Positions 7,523 through 16,671 are shown, counted from the first letter of the stretch. The stretch is DNA of 64,000 nt from CAVUCE01 sp963739985 (GCA_963739985.1 CAVUCE010000005.1:248001-312000); one strand, 5' to 3'. Notes: generated from the sequence alone by a model not told the origin. Program-made: numbers and translations.

Positions 7523-8680
7523 ATGGTTAAACATTCATCATATATAGAGCTTAGTCAGTCAGCACTAAAAACAAATATTAATTTTATCAGGAAAAAAATT
7601 GGAGAGCATCCTAAAATCTCAGCAGTTGTGAAAGCTAACGCATACGGACATGGAATTCCTCAAATGGTTAAGATGCTTGAAAAATGCGGTGTTGATCATT
7701 TCTCTGTTGCTTCTGCTTCGGAAGCGGAGGAGGTTTTGCAGAGCTGTTCTGAAAACAGCAATATTATGATAATGGGAATTTTATATGATGTAGATATTGA
7801 ATGGGCAATTCAAAACGGAATTGAATTTTACATCTTTAATTATGATCGTCTGCAAGTTGTGAAAGAGAAATCTCAAAAAGTTGGGAAACCTGCGATTGTT
7901 CATATTGAAATAGAAACCGGAACAAATCGTACCGGAATGAATTGGAATGATTTTAAGAAAACAATTACATTTTTGAAAAAGCACAAAAAGTATATTGTCT
8001 TTAAAGGAGTTTGTACTCATTTAGGAGGGATTGAAAGCTTAAGTAATTTATTTAGAATAAATCCCCAAATTCAAAAATTTAACAGCGCACTTAAAGAATT
8101 GAAAAGTAAAAAGTTTATGCCGACTTACAGACATATTGCATGTTCGGCTTCCGCTTTAGGTTTTCCTGAGACGCATTATGATTTGGTAAGAGTTGGCGTC
8201 GCTATTTATGGTTTTTGGCCAAGTCCGGATATTTATCATCTTCATTTACAGGAAACCGGTAAAATGAAAGATAGCCCTTTGAAACGGTTACTTTCGTGGA
8301 AGACAAATGTTATGGATATTAAATCCGTTAAAGAAGGTGAATTTATCGGGTACGGAACAGCTTACCAGGTTTATAGAGATATGCAAATTGCTGTTATTCC
8401 TGTTGGTTATTCAAACGGTTATCCACGCGGTTTATCCGGCAAAGGTTACGTTCTGGTTAAAGGTAAAAAAGCTCCGATTACGGGATTGATAAATATGAAT
8501 TTGTTTATGATAGATATAGCCCACTTAAAAGATGTAAAAGTCGGCGATGAAGTTGTGCTTTTAGGAAAACAAGGAAACAATGTGATTTCGGTAAGTTCAT
8601 TTACAAATTTTACTAATCTACTTAACAACGAAATGCTTAGCCGTTTACCTGCCGCCATTCCTCGGAAAATAGTTCCTTAA
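7523..8680 (+). CDS. Alanine racemase-like PLP enzyme (divergent Alr)
   Basis: 385 residues with the fold-type III TIM barrel and C-terminal beta domain of alanine racemase, which interconverts L- and D-alanine for peptidoglycan. The PLP lysine is K37 (VVKANAYGHG), R136 lies in ETGTNRTG, the pyridine-contacting Arg is R223 (LVRVGVAIYG) and the second catalytic base is Y277 (IGYGTAY). Several usual motif positions are changed: the VSMD motif reads INMN (N326), the HxxNS region reads HIACS, and RPG reads RVG. The ATG at 7523 is chosen because it begins just after the previous stop and starts the family alignment; the longer upstream frame overlaps the previous gene. Substrate may be an amino acid other than alanine. 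Confidence 0.82.
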   Translation: MVKHSSYIELSQSALKTNINFIRKKIGEHPKISAVVKANAYGHGIPQMVKMLEKCGVDHFSVASASEAEEVLQSCSENSNIMIMGILYDVDIEWAIQNGIEFYIFNYDRLQVVKEKSQKVGKPAIVHIEIETGTNRTGMNWNDFKKTITFLKKHKKYIVFKGVCTHLGGIESLSNLFRINPQIQKFNSALKELKSKKFMPTYRHIACSASALGFPETHYDLVRVGVAIYGFWPSPDIYHLHLQETGKMKDSPLKRLLSWKTNVMDIKSVKEGEFIGYGTAYQVYRDMQIAVIPVGYSNGYPRGLSGKGYVLVKGKKAPITGLINMNLFMIDIAHLKDVKVGDEVVLLGKQGNNVISVSSFTNFTNLLNNEMLSRLPAAIPRKIVP

Positions 8681-8793
8681 TATAGATAAGAATGCTTAAA
8701 AATAATTTTGCGTTTTTTAGCGGATAATTTTGTTTCTTAAATTAAAGTTATATTTCGGCACAATCATAAATTAACTATTTAACTTAGCATATA

Positions 8794-9489
8794 ATGTATA
8801 AAAAGATTTTCAACGTAGCATTACTTGTGCTTATTTGCTTCTCTTTGATTTCTTGTAACAAAAAAGAGAACACCAAAACCAAAGCAAATCAAAAGGAAAC
8901 CAAAATAGTTGGCTCTCGTACAACCGGAATTTTTAATGATTGTCCACCAGAAGGTAAACGCGGTGATCCTGATTTAAATAGATTAAAAAATAGAGATGTT
9001 CCTCCAACCAATTACAAAACTTATACAGTTGAAGAAATAGAATCGCAGTTGCCGCAAAATCTTCCTTACAGAAAAGACATGAAAAATTGGAGAAAGTCTC
9101 AGCGTTACTTAGCAGATTCACTCGCAAATCAAGGAGTGAGCGTAGAAGGATACTTGCTAAAAATTAAACAGGAAGGTAAAGAAAGCTGTAATTGCTATTC
9201 TAAAGAAATGCACGATTTTCATCTATGGCTTGCAGCAAATCCAAATGATAATAGATCAAAATCTATAGTTGTCGAAATATCGCCCAGGGTGCTACCCGAT
9301 CATCCTAATTGGCATGTTAGGCAAATCAATAAGATTATTAAAGCCAAAGCAAAAGTTAGAATAAGTGGTTGGTTAATGTGGGATCCCGAACATCCTGAGC
9401 AAATTGGCAAAACAAGAGCTACCCTTTGGGAAATTCATCCTATTCACAAAATAGAAGTCTTTTCATCCGGTAAGTGGAGAGAGTTTTAA
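8794..9489 (+). CDS. Conserved lipoprotein of unknown function
   Basis: 231 residues with a lipoprotein signal peptide: basic start, hydrophobic core, and lipobox LISC with the modified Cys at 21. The mature protein has a charged linker, a region with a Cys-x-Cys (SCNCYS) and a C-terminal block ending GWLMWD, EHPEQ and RATLWEIHPI. I associate that block with a widespread uncharacterised family in which a small beta-rich (possibly OB-like) domain ends in LWEIHP. Role unknown. It is monocistronic and probably anchored to a membrane facing the periplasm. Confidence 0.7.
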   Translation: MYKKIFNVALLVLICFSLISCNKKENTKTKANQKETKIVGSRTTGIFNDCPPEGKRGDPDLNRLKNRDVPPTNYKTYTVEEIESQLPQNLPYRKDMKNWRKSQRYLADSLANQGVSVEGYLLKIKQEGKESCNCYSKEMHDFHLWLAANPNDNRSKSIVVEISPRVLPDHPNWHVRQINKIIKAKAKVRISGWLMWDPEHPEQIGKTRATLWEIHPIHKIEVFSSGKWREF

Positions 9490-9611
9490 AATCATTATTA
9501 GTGTAATTAAAAATGAGCATCATTGTTGTTTCTTTATTTTATAAACGCTTTTTACTAATTTGAACTATCAACTCGACAATGATTTAATAATTCAACCGTT
9601 TCGGAGATAAT

Positions 9612-10496
9612 TTGAAAGCAGTTAACGACATACTGAATTCAATTAAGCATTTTTTAGATATTCCAATAGATATTGGGAGTATGCATGTTACGCTCTGGTC
9701 CATTATATATATAAGTGTTTTAACTTTCCTTCTTTTTTACTTTACGGCAAAGTTAAAAAAATACATTATTTATAACCTGCTTTCTCATAGTAAAACTGAT
9801 ATTGGGGTACGGATAGCCGTTGGAACAATTTTGCGCTACCTGGTTTTGGTAATCGGTTTTATAGTAGTTATGCAAACAGTTGGCATCGACTTAAGCGCAC
9901 TTACAATTTTAGCCGGAGCACTTGGTGTTGGTATTGGTTTTGGTTTGCAGAATATTACTAATAATTTTGTGAGCGGTATAATCATTTTGTTCGAGCGCCC
10001 TATTAAAGTAGGTGACAGAATTGAGATTGATGATGTTTACGGCGATGTAGTAAATATATCAATGCGCTCAACAACAGTTGTTACAAATGATAATATCGCT
10101 ATAATAGTTCCTAACTCTGATTTTATTTCAAGCAAAGTTATTAACTGGAGTTATACTGACAGAAATGTGAGGTTTAATATTCCGGTTGGAGTTTCGTACA
10201 ATGAAGATCCGGACACTATAAAAAAATTGCTTCTAGATGTTGCTAGGCAAAATGAAAATATCTTGAAACGTCCCGAACCGGATGTTCTTTTCTCTGAATT
10301 TGCTGATAGCTCTCTTAACTTTAATTTAAGAGTTTGGACACACGAATATATCAACAAGCCGCAAATTCTTAAAAGCCAGCTTTATTTTGATATTTTTAAG
10401 AAGTTCAAAGACCATAATGTGGAAATTCCTTTCCCGCAAAGAGATCTTCATATAAAGAATACAGAGTTTACAGTTCAGGGTTCTAGTACAAAATAA
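9612..10496 (+). CDS. Small-conductance mechanosensitive channel (MscS family)
   Basis: A 294-residue MscS-type channel that opens under membrane tension to release solutes during osmotic downshock. Three membrane segments precede the soluble domain; the third is the pore helix, rich in Gly and Ala (LAGALGVGIGFGLQN, about 96-111), followed by the beta domain (ERPIKVGDRIEI) and the alpha/beta C-terminal domain. Translation starts at TTG 9612, preceded by GGAG. Length and motifs fit the family. The LapA-like gene follows after 19 bases, so they may share a transcript. Confidence 0.93.
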   Translation: MKAVNDILNSIKHFLDIPIDIGSMHVTLWSIIYISVLTFLLFYFTAKLKKYIIYNLLSHSKTDIGVRIAVGTILRYLVLVIGFIVVMQTVGIDLSALTILAGALGVGIGFGLQNITNNFVSGIIILFERPIKVGDRIEIDDVYGDVVNISMRSTTVVTNDNIAIIVPNSDFISSKVINWSYTDRNVRFNIPVGVSYNEDPDTIKKLLLDVARQNENILKRPEPDVLFSEFADSSLNFNLRVWTHEYINKPQILKSQLYFDIFKKFKDHNVEIPFPQRDLHIKNTEFTVQGSSTK

Positions 10497-10515
10497 TTTT
10501 GATAATGAGGGAAAA

Positions 10516-10818
10516 ATGAAATTAAAAATAATCTTTTTTATGATTTTGATAGTTCTGTTTACAATTGTTGTAACACAGAATTCACAAGTGATTTATGTTA
10601 AAGCACTTGTATGGACTTTTGAAATGTCTGCCGTTGTTTTAATTGCGGTTACGGGTTTCATTGGCTTACTGCTGGGTTTTATTTTAGCGAAAATATTTGA
10701 TGCATCGAGCAAAAAGAAAAAGCTGGAAAAAGAGGCGGAGAAATTAAGAAAACAACAATTAAAAGCCTCAGAAAAAAAAGAAGTAATTAATGAGCAAACT
10801 ACCGGAAAAATTGAATGA
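10516..10818 (+). CDS. LapA-domain (DUF1049) small membrane protein
   Basis: A 100-residue protein with two transmembrane helices (about 3-20 and 39-62) joined by a short loop containing the VTQNSQVIYVK motif typical of LapA/LapA-like proteins. A charged coiled-coil tail of Lys/Glu-rich sequence follows (66-98). In E. coli, LapA sits with LapB and helps regulate LPS assembly; no LapB-like TPR protein is encoded here, so this role is not assured. A GAGGG motif precedes the start. The gene overlaps the start of sufE by 29 bases. Confidence 0.8.
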   Translation: MKLKIIFFMILIVLFTIVVTQNSQVIYVKALVWTFEMSAVVLIAVTGFIGLLLGFILAKIFDASSKKKKLEKEAEKLRKQQLKASEKKEVINEQTTGKIE

Positions 10819-11224
10819 GATTGTTGAAACACTTTCAAATTTACCGGATGAACAACGCATAGAAATCCTTATAGATTTTGCAGGTAAATTAAAAACTGTT
10901 CCGGCAGAAATTGCGGAAAAACCATATCAGGAAAATTGCAAAGTTCCAGTTTGTGAATCCGGTGTTTATGTTTGGGTTATTAAAAATGATAAGGGAAATA
11001 TAAGTCTTTATTTTGCGGTAGAAAATCCGCAAGGCTTATCTGCAAAATCATTGTGCTATATTCTGGATAAATCTTTATCTGGTAAGCAACCTCAAGAAAT
11101 TACCGGTTTATCGGAAGAACTTCTGAACAAAATTTATGGCTCCGGGCTTTCAATTAGAAAATTTATCGGACTTTCTAATATATTATCAAAAGTTCAAAGT
11201 GAAGTGAATAAATTAGGAACTTAA
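10790..11224 (+). CDS. sufE: SufE family Fe-S cluster assembly sulfur acceptor
   Basis: A 144-residue SufE-like protein, which takes persulfide sulfur from the cysteine desulfurase SufS and passes it to the SufBCD scaffold. The acceptor cysteine is C55 in KVPVCESGVYVW, aligned with the family GCQSxVW motif (with extra residues before the Trp). The C-terminal IYGSGLSIRKFIGLSNIL matches the family helix. No other suf genes are nearby, so the rest of the system must lie elsewhere. It overlaps the LapA-like gene, suggesting co-transcription. Confidence 0.88.
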   Translation: MSKLPEKLNEIVETLSNLPDEQRIEILIDFAGKLKTVPAEIAEKPYQENCKVPVCESGVYVWVIKNDKGNISLYFAVENPQGLSAKSLCYILDKSLSGKQPQEITGLSEELLNKIYGSGLSIRKFIGLSNILSKVQSEVNKLGT

Positions 11225-11799
11225 TATTTATCTGAATTATTCAACTGTTGCTTCCAAGTAACATCTCATTGGCTTATCTTGTCGCATAAAACAAACTATT
11301 TGGGATTTAACCCACAAAATAATTCTAAAAATCAATTATTATCGTAGCCTAAAATCCTTTCATAGATACTCCTTTTCATTTTTAGCCTTATGTGTCGGTT
11401 TCAAATCTTTAATATCAAAATGGAGGAAATACCTGGCTGGTTAAGATGAAAGAACCGGATGAAATTTTAATATAATTCATATTCAAGCATTTGTAAAGCT
11501 AAAAAAACAGACAAATAATCCGGAAGTTTGTAATAAATCAGAAGTCAAAAAATCGAAATTATTCTAGATTTTAGATGTCGTTTTACCAAGTCATAAGAAT
11601 AATCATAAACCCAATAGTTTCACAAAATAATCAAATATTTATAATGTAGAATAAAAATACTTCGCTTTTGTGTTGCTATTACCTTGTGACAGCATAAATT
11701 TAGCTGACAAAGTATAAAGCTAAACTTCTTGCTTATTCAACAAATTAATAGTAATTTAGTAAATCTTAATGCGCCCTTTTTAGGGCGATTTTTATTTGT
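11225..11799. other. 575-base gene-free stretch before rimP
   Basis: No open frame of meaningful length on either strand, and no tRNA-like or recognisable RNA signature apart from the hairpin at its right end. It is AT-rich throughout. It probably contains the promoter(s) of the long rimP-infB operon, but I could not identify a convincing -35/-10 pair with good spacing. Confidence 0.6.
11772..11797 (+). terminator. Terminator-like hairpin just ahead of rimP (possible attenuator)
   Basis: CGCCCT (11772-11777) and AGGGCG (11782-11787) form a perfect 6-bp GC-rich stem with a TTTT loop, followed by ATTTTTATTT and, 12 bases after the stem, the rimP ATG. The shape is that of an intrinsic terminator. 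Its place immediately upstream of the first gene suggests attenuation of the rimP-nusA-infB operon rather than the end of sufE, which lies more than 500 bases away. Confidence 0.6.
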
Positions 11800-12258
11800 A
11801 TGGATACACTTAAAGAAAATATCAAAAAAATAGCTAGTGAAATAGCCGAGCAAAACGGTTTCTTTTTAATCGATTTAGTGATAAGAGGAAATAATAATAA
11901 AAGAGTTTTAGAGGTTTTTATCGACGGCGAAAGTTACGTCTCTGCCGAAGATTGTGCAAAAGTTAGTAGAGAAATTAACGAGCAGATTGAAAATCTTCCT
12001 AATTTAAGCTCTTCTTATCGATTGGATGTATCTTCTCCCGGTGTTGACAGACCTCTGGTTTTTCTTAAACAATTCCCCAAAAACGTGAACAAAAACTTTG
12101 AGCTGTCCTACACAGAGGATGATCAGACAAAAAAACTAAACGGTAAACTGATTAAAGTAGAGAATGAAGATTTGATATTTAAATTAAAAGATAACAAAGA
12201 ATACATAATCAATTTCAATAAATTAAAAAAAGCTAAAGTAATAGTTAGTTTTTCTTAG
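11800..12258 (+). CDS. rimP: Ribosome maturation factor RimP
   Basis: 152 residues; assists late 30S subunit assembly. The N-terminal alpha/beta domain includes GNNNKRVLEVFIDGE and the EDCAKVSREI helix, and the hallmark LDVSSPGVDRPL lies at about 84-95. The C-terminal SH3-like barrel follows. First gene of the rimP-nusA-infB-rbfA-truB cluster, a gene order conserved across bacteria, and 16 bases ahead of nusA. Confidence 0.95.
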   Translation: MDTLKENIKKIASEIAEQNGFFLIDLVIRGNNNKRVLEVFIDGESYVSAEDCAKVSREINEQIENLPNLSSSYRLDVSSPGVDRPLVFLKQFPKNVNKNFELSYTEDDQTKKLNGKLIKVENEDLIFKLKDNKEYIINFNKLKKAKVIVSFS

Positions 12259-12274
12259 CGGAGGAAATTAAGCA

Positions 12275-13522
12275 ATGAACTCAGAGATCGTTGAATCCTT
12301 TGCCCAAATGGCTAGGGAAAAAGGAGTAGATAAAGATGTTTTAGCGGGCATTATTGAGGACATTTTTGGAATGCTAGTTAAAAAGAAATACGGTGAAGAG
12401 GCAAGGTACGAAGTTGTTGTTAACATGGACAGAGGAGATATCGAAATATTTTTGGAAAGAGATATCGTAGATACGGTAGAAGATCCAAACACCCAAATCA
12501 GCTTAGAGGAAGTTAACCGTAAAGGTAACGACGATGAACTTGAAGTTGGTGAAGAATACGTTGAAAAACTTGAACTGGTTACCTTCGGAAGAAGATTAAT
12601 TACTTTAGCAAGACAAAATTTAAACCAAAGAATTAGAGAAATTGAAAAAGAAATTGTTTACAACGAATACAAAGAATTACTCGGCGAAATAGTTGTCGGC
12701 GATATTTATCAAATTCGTAAAAATGATATTCTTGTAAATCACAATAAGAATGAATTACTTTTACCCAGAAACGAACAGATTCCTTTTGAAAGATATAAAA
12801 AAGGTGAAACTGTACGAGCTATAGTTAAGGAAGTAAAAAAAGGAAACAGCGGACCGTTAATTATTATTTCCAGAGCCGATAATAAATTTTTGCACAGATT
12901 ATTTGAAATTGAAATTCCCGAAATTTACGACGGTATTATCGATATAAAGGCAATTGCCCGCGAACCCGGTGAAAGAGCTAAAATTGCTGTTGAATCTCAG
13001 GATACAAGAATTGATGCTGTTGGTGCTTGCGTTGGAATGAAAGGTGTTCGTATTCATGCAATTGTAAGAGAATTGAATAACGAAAACATTGACGTTATAA
13101 ATTATTCAGACGATCCATATACGTTTATTCAAAAAGCGTTGGCGCCTGCAAAGCTTAAGAAAATTGAGTTAGACTCTGCGGAAAAGAAAGCAGTTGTAAC
13201 TGCTGATAGTGACCAGGTTTCTTTAATTGTAGGACGAAATGGTGTTAATATCCGTCTGGCTATGAAACTTACCGGTTACGAAATTGAAATTTTAAGAGAA
13301 GAAAAACCGTTCGAAGAATATGAAGAAGACATAGAGTTGATTGATCTTAAAGAAGAATTAGGCGCCGATGTTTATGAAATATTAATCAATCACAGATATG
13401 ACACAGCCATAGAAGTTTTAACTGCCGGACCTGAAAAGTTGAAAGAAATTGAAGACTTTGATGATGAAAAGGTAGCTGAAATAATAGAAATAATTAAATC
13501 TCAGTTCGAAGAAGAGGATTAG
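12275..13522 (+). CDS. nusA: Transcription termination/antitermination protein NusA
   Basis: 415 residues; binds RNA polymerase and nascent RNA and modulates pausing, termination and antitermination. Order: N-terminal polymerase-binding domain (1-125), S1 domain (about 135-200), then two KH domains with GACVGMKGVRIHAIV (about 249-263) and IVGRNGVNIRLAMKLTG (about 318-334), and a short acidic helix-hairpin-helix-like tail ending in EEED. It lacks the long acidic repeats of enterobacterial NusA. The start has a strong ribosome-binding site (GGAGG). Placed between rimP and infB as in most bacteria. Confidence 0.97.
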   Translation: MNSEIVESFAQMAREKGVDKDVLAGIIEDIFGMLVKKKYGEEARYEVVVNMDRGDIEIFLERDIVDTVEDPNTQISLEEVNRKGNDDELEVGEEYVEKLELVTFGRRLITLARQNLNQRIREIEKEIVYNEYKELLGEIVVGDIYQIRKNDILVNHNKNELLLPRNEQIPFERYKKGETVRAIVKEVKKGNSGPLIIISRADNKFLHRLFEIEIPEIYDGIIDIKAIAREPGERAKIAVESQDTRIDAVGACVGMKGVRIHAIVRELNNENIDVINYSDDPYTFIQKALAPAKLKKIELDSAEKKAVVTADSDQVSLIVGRNGVNIRLAMKLTGYEIEILREEKPFEEYEEDIELIDLKEELGADVYEILINHRYDTAIEVLTAGPEKLKEIEDFDDEKVAEIIEIIKSQFEEED

Positions 13523-13542
13523 ATAACAATAGGTAACATCTT

Positions 13543-16272
13543 ATGCCCGAAACGAAACCTAAAAAATTAAGAGTTTATAAATTAGCATCCGAGTATAACT
13601 TAGCTGCTGAAAACATCGTTGAGTTTTTACAGAAAAAAGGACACGATGTCAAGTCGCACATGTCTATGCTTAACGAAGAAATGATTCAGGAAATAAATGA
13701 TCATTTCAAGAAAGATATAGAGAAAGCCGAAAAGCATTATAAAAAGATTGCTGAATTCAATAAAAAGCGATCGGATAAAGCTGAAGATGAAAAAGAAGAT
13801 TCGGCTAAGATTGAGGAAGAAACTCCTGAGACAGTAGAAACTGCCGAAGTTCAATCTGAAAAGACAGAAGAAGTTGAAGCTGAGCCAGAAAAAGTTGATG
13901 AAACCGAAGAGGTTGAGGAAGTTCAAGCCGAAAAAGAAGAAGCAGAAACTGAAGTTGAAGAAGAAACTACAGAAACTGAATCATCTGAAGAGGTTGAGCC
14001 GAAAGTTGAAGAGTCTGTTGAAGAAGTAAAAGCTTCTGAAGAAACAGTTGAAGAAAAACCTAAGGTTGATAAGAAAGAAAATAAAACTAAAGAGTTCGTT
14101 TCGCCTAAAGATGTTGAGGCAAATAAGAAAAAAGGACTTAAGGTTGTCGGTAAAATTGATTTAGACGAAGAAAAGAAAAGATCGGCAAGAACAACTTCTT
14201 CTAATACTAAAGATAAATCAACATCCGGTCAGCAGGAAACCGTTAGAAAGAGAAAAAAACCAAAAGCTAAGAAAAAAGTTAAAGACGGAGTTGAAGAAGC
14301 ACCTGTTTCTAAGAAGAAAAAACGTGTTAAAAAATTTGAAATCGATCAGCAAGATGTAAAAGATGCTATCAGAAAAACTCTTTTGAGCATGGATGATGCA
14401 GCTAATGTTTCAAACAGAGCTAGTCAGAGAAAGAAAAAGAGAAAAGAAAGAGAAGCTGAGGTTGAGAGGAAACTTGAAGAAAAGCAGCTCGAAAACAGAA
14501 AAATTAAAGTTACCGAGTTTATAGCTGTAAATGAATTAGCAAATTTGATGGAGGTTTCGGTCGGCGACGTTATCTCTAAATGTATTGAACTAGGAATAAT
14601 GGTTTCGATTAATCAAAGATTAGATGTTGAAACTATTACGCTGGTTGCTGATGAATTTGGTTTTGAAGTAGAAATTCAAGAAGAATATACATCCGATGTT
14701 CTGGAAGACATTCCGGATGATCCTGAATCATTAAAACACCGTTCTGCTGTTGTAACTATTATGGGACACGTCGATCACGGTAAAACATCATTACTGGATT
14801 ATATAAGAAGAACAAATGTGGTTGCCGGCGAATCCGGCGGAATAACTCAGCACATCGGAGCTTATAAAGTTGATGTTGGCGATGGCAAATATATTGCATT
14901 TCTTGATACTCCCGGTCACGAAGCCTTTACAGCAATGAGAGCTCGCGGCGCCAGGTTAACAGACATTGTGGTTCTTGTTGTAGCTGCAGACGATGCGGTG
15001 ATGCCTCAAACAGTGGAAGCAATAAATCATGCACAAGCTGCCGGAGTTCCTATTGTAATAGCAATAAATAAGATTGATAAACCCGGGGCAAACACAGAAA
15101 GAATTAAACAGCAATTAGCCGAACGTAATATATTAGTTGAAGATTGGGGCGGAAAATATCAGTGTGTTGAACTTTCTGCTAAATCAGGACTTAATGTTGA
15201 TCTACTTTTGGAAAAAATATTATTAGAAGCTGAAATACTGGATCTTAAAGCAAATCCGGATCGTGCAGCGCGCGGTGTTGTAATTGAGTCTGAACTTGAT
15301 AAAGGACGTGGAATTACCGGAACTATTTTGGTTCAAAAGGGAACGCTGAATATTGGTGATCCGTTTGTAGCCGGAATTTATCAAGGGAAAGTCCGTGCAA
15401 TGTTTGATGAACGAGGAAACAAAGTAAAAGAAGCTCCCCCTTCTACTCCTGTTTTGGTATTAGGATTTGAAGGCGCTCCTCAAGCCGGTGATACTTTTGT
15501 TATTGTGGAATCAGAAAGACAAGCAAGGGAGATCGGACTAAAGCGTCAGCAGCTTAAACGTGAACAAGATCAGAAACAAGTACATCATATTACTCTTGAC
15601 GAAATTGCAAAACAAATCAGCATTGGCGGAGTTAAAGAGCTTCCGTTGATCGTAAAAGGTGACGTTGACGGTTCCGTAGAAGCACTTTCTGATTCTTTGA
15701 TGAAACTTTCTAACCAGGAGGTTATTGTTAGAGTTATCCACAAAGGCGTGGGTGGAATTTCGGAAAGCGATGTTCTTTTAGCTTCTGCTTCCGAAGCTAT
15801 TATTATTGGTTTCCACGTTCGTCCTAATATAAACGCTAGAAAATTAGCGGAAACTCAAAACGTTGATATCAGACTTTACAGTGTAATTTACGACGCAATA
15901 AACGAAGTAAAATCAGCACTCGAAGGACTTTTATCGCCTGTTCTTTCTGAAGAAGTTACAGCAACTCTTGAGATTCGTGATACTTTCAAAGTTCCAAAAT
16001 TCGGTACAGTTGCCGGATGTTATGTACAGGAAGGCAAAATTAGCAGAAACAGCAAAGTACGTTTAATACGTGACGGAATTGTAGTTCATGAAGGTGAAAT
16101 CGGAACATTGAAGAGATTCAAAGATGACGTTCGTGAAGTTGATGCCGGTTATGAATGCGGTTTGAACGTTGCTAATTACAATGATATTAAAGTCGGCGAT
16201 ATAATTGAAGCATATAAAATAGTTGAGACAAAGAAAAAATTGGAATCTTTAGGCGATCAAAACAAGAAATAA
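13543..16272 (+). CDS. infB: Translation initiation factor IF-2
   Basis: 909 residues; GTPase that delivers initiator tRNA to the 30S subunit and promotes subunit joining. It begins with an IF2N domain (KLRVYKLASEYNLAAENIVEFLQ), followed by a very long Glu/Lys/Val-rich low-complexity linker (about 75-310) and a second IF2N domain (about 325-375). The G domain has GHVDHGKT (408-415), DTPGHEAF and NKID. Beta-barrel domains and the C-terminal fMet-tRNA domain complete it. The linker length is variable in the family. Co-transcribed with nusA (20-base gap). Confidence 0.97.
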   Translation: MPETKPKKLRVYKLASEYNLAAENIVEFLQKKGHDVKSHMSMLNEEMIQEINDHFKKDIEKAEKHYKKIAEFNKKRSDKAEDEKEDSAKIEEETPETVETAEVQSEKTEEVEAEPEKVDETEEVEEVQAEKEEAETEVEEETTETESSEEVEPKVEESVEEVKASEETVEEKPKVDKKENKTKEFVSPKDVEANKKKGLKVVGKIDLDEEKKRSARTTSSNTKDKSTSGQQETVRKRKKPKAKKKVKDGVEEAPVSKKKKRVKKFEIDQQDVKDAIRKTLLSMDDAANVSNRASQRKKKRKEREAEVERKLEEKQLENRKIKVTEFIAVNELANLMEVSVGDVISKCIELGIMVSINQRLDVETITLVADEFGFEVEIQEEYTSDVLEDIPDDPESLKHRSAVVTIMGHVDHGKTSLLDYIRRTNVVAGESGGITQHIGAYKVDVGDGKYIAFLDTPGHEAFTAMRARGARLTDIVVLVVAADDAVMPQTVEAINHAQAAGVPIVIAINKIDKPGANTERIKQQLAERNILVEDWGGKYQCVELSAKSGLNVDLLLEKILLEAEILDLKANPDRAARGVVIESELDKGRGITGTILVQKGTLNIGDPFVAGIYQGKVRAMFDERGNKVKEAPPSTPVLVLGFEGAPQAGDTFVIVESERQAREIGLKRQQLKREQDQKQVHHITLDEIAKQISIGGVKELPLIVKGDVDGSVEALSDSLMKLSNQEVIVRVIHKGVGGISESDVLLASASEAIIIGFHVRPNINARKLAETQNVDIRLYSVIYDAINEVKSALEGLLSPVLSEEVTATLEIRDTFKVPKFGTVAGCYVQEGKISRNSKVRLIRDGIVVHEGEIGTLKRFKDDVREVDAGYECGLNVANYNDIKVGDIIEAYKIVETKKKLESLGDQNKK

Positions 16273-16314
16273 ATATTACAGATATCGTATGTCAGGTGTT
16301 TAGGAGAGTAATTA

Positions 16315-16671
16315 ATGTCGCATAGAATAGATAAAGTAGAGAATTTAATAAAAGAAGAAATAAGTTTAATTTTTCTTCACAAGCTAAACGACCCTGCGTT
16401 TGGATTTGTTACAATAACGACTGTTAAACTTAGTCCGGATTTAAAGATTGCGAAAATATATCTTTCCGTTTTGGAAAGAGAAAAACGGGAAGCCGTTCTT
16501 GAAAAAGTTAGAGCCACAGCCGGATTTATCCGGTCAGAACTTGCCTCACGAATAAGAATTAGGTTCGTTCCCGAGTTAAAGTTTTTTATCGATGATACAA
16601 TGGATTATGTTGAGAAGATTGAAGGACTAATTAAGAAAATTCACGAGAATGATAACAAGGGAAACGACTAA
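16315..16671 (+). CDS. rbfA: 30S ribosome-binding factor RbfA
   Basis: 118 residues with the single KH-like domain of RbfA: MSHRIDKVENLIKEEISLIF at the N-terminus, FVTITTVKLSPDLKIAKIYLS in the middle and RFVPELKFFIDDT near the end. It binds immature 30S subunits near helix 1 of 16S rRNA and is needed for efficient maturation. GGAGAG precedes the ATG. Its end overlaps truB by 23 bases. Confidence 0.95.
   Translation: MSHRIDKVENLIKEEISLIFLHKLNDPAFGFVTITTVKLSPDLKIAKIYLSVLEREKREAVLEKVRATAGFIRSELASRIRIRFVPELKFFIDDTMDYVEKIEGLIKKIHENDNKGND

Noticed and set aside
8701..8760. Possible TTTG/TATATTTC promoter before the lipoprotein gene
   Set aside because: One mismatch in the -7 element and 16-base spacing in very AT-rich DNA; too weak to list as a feature.
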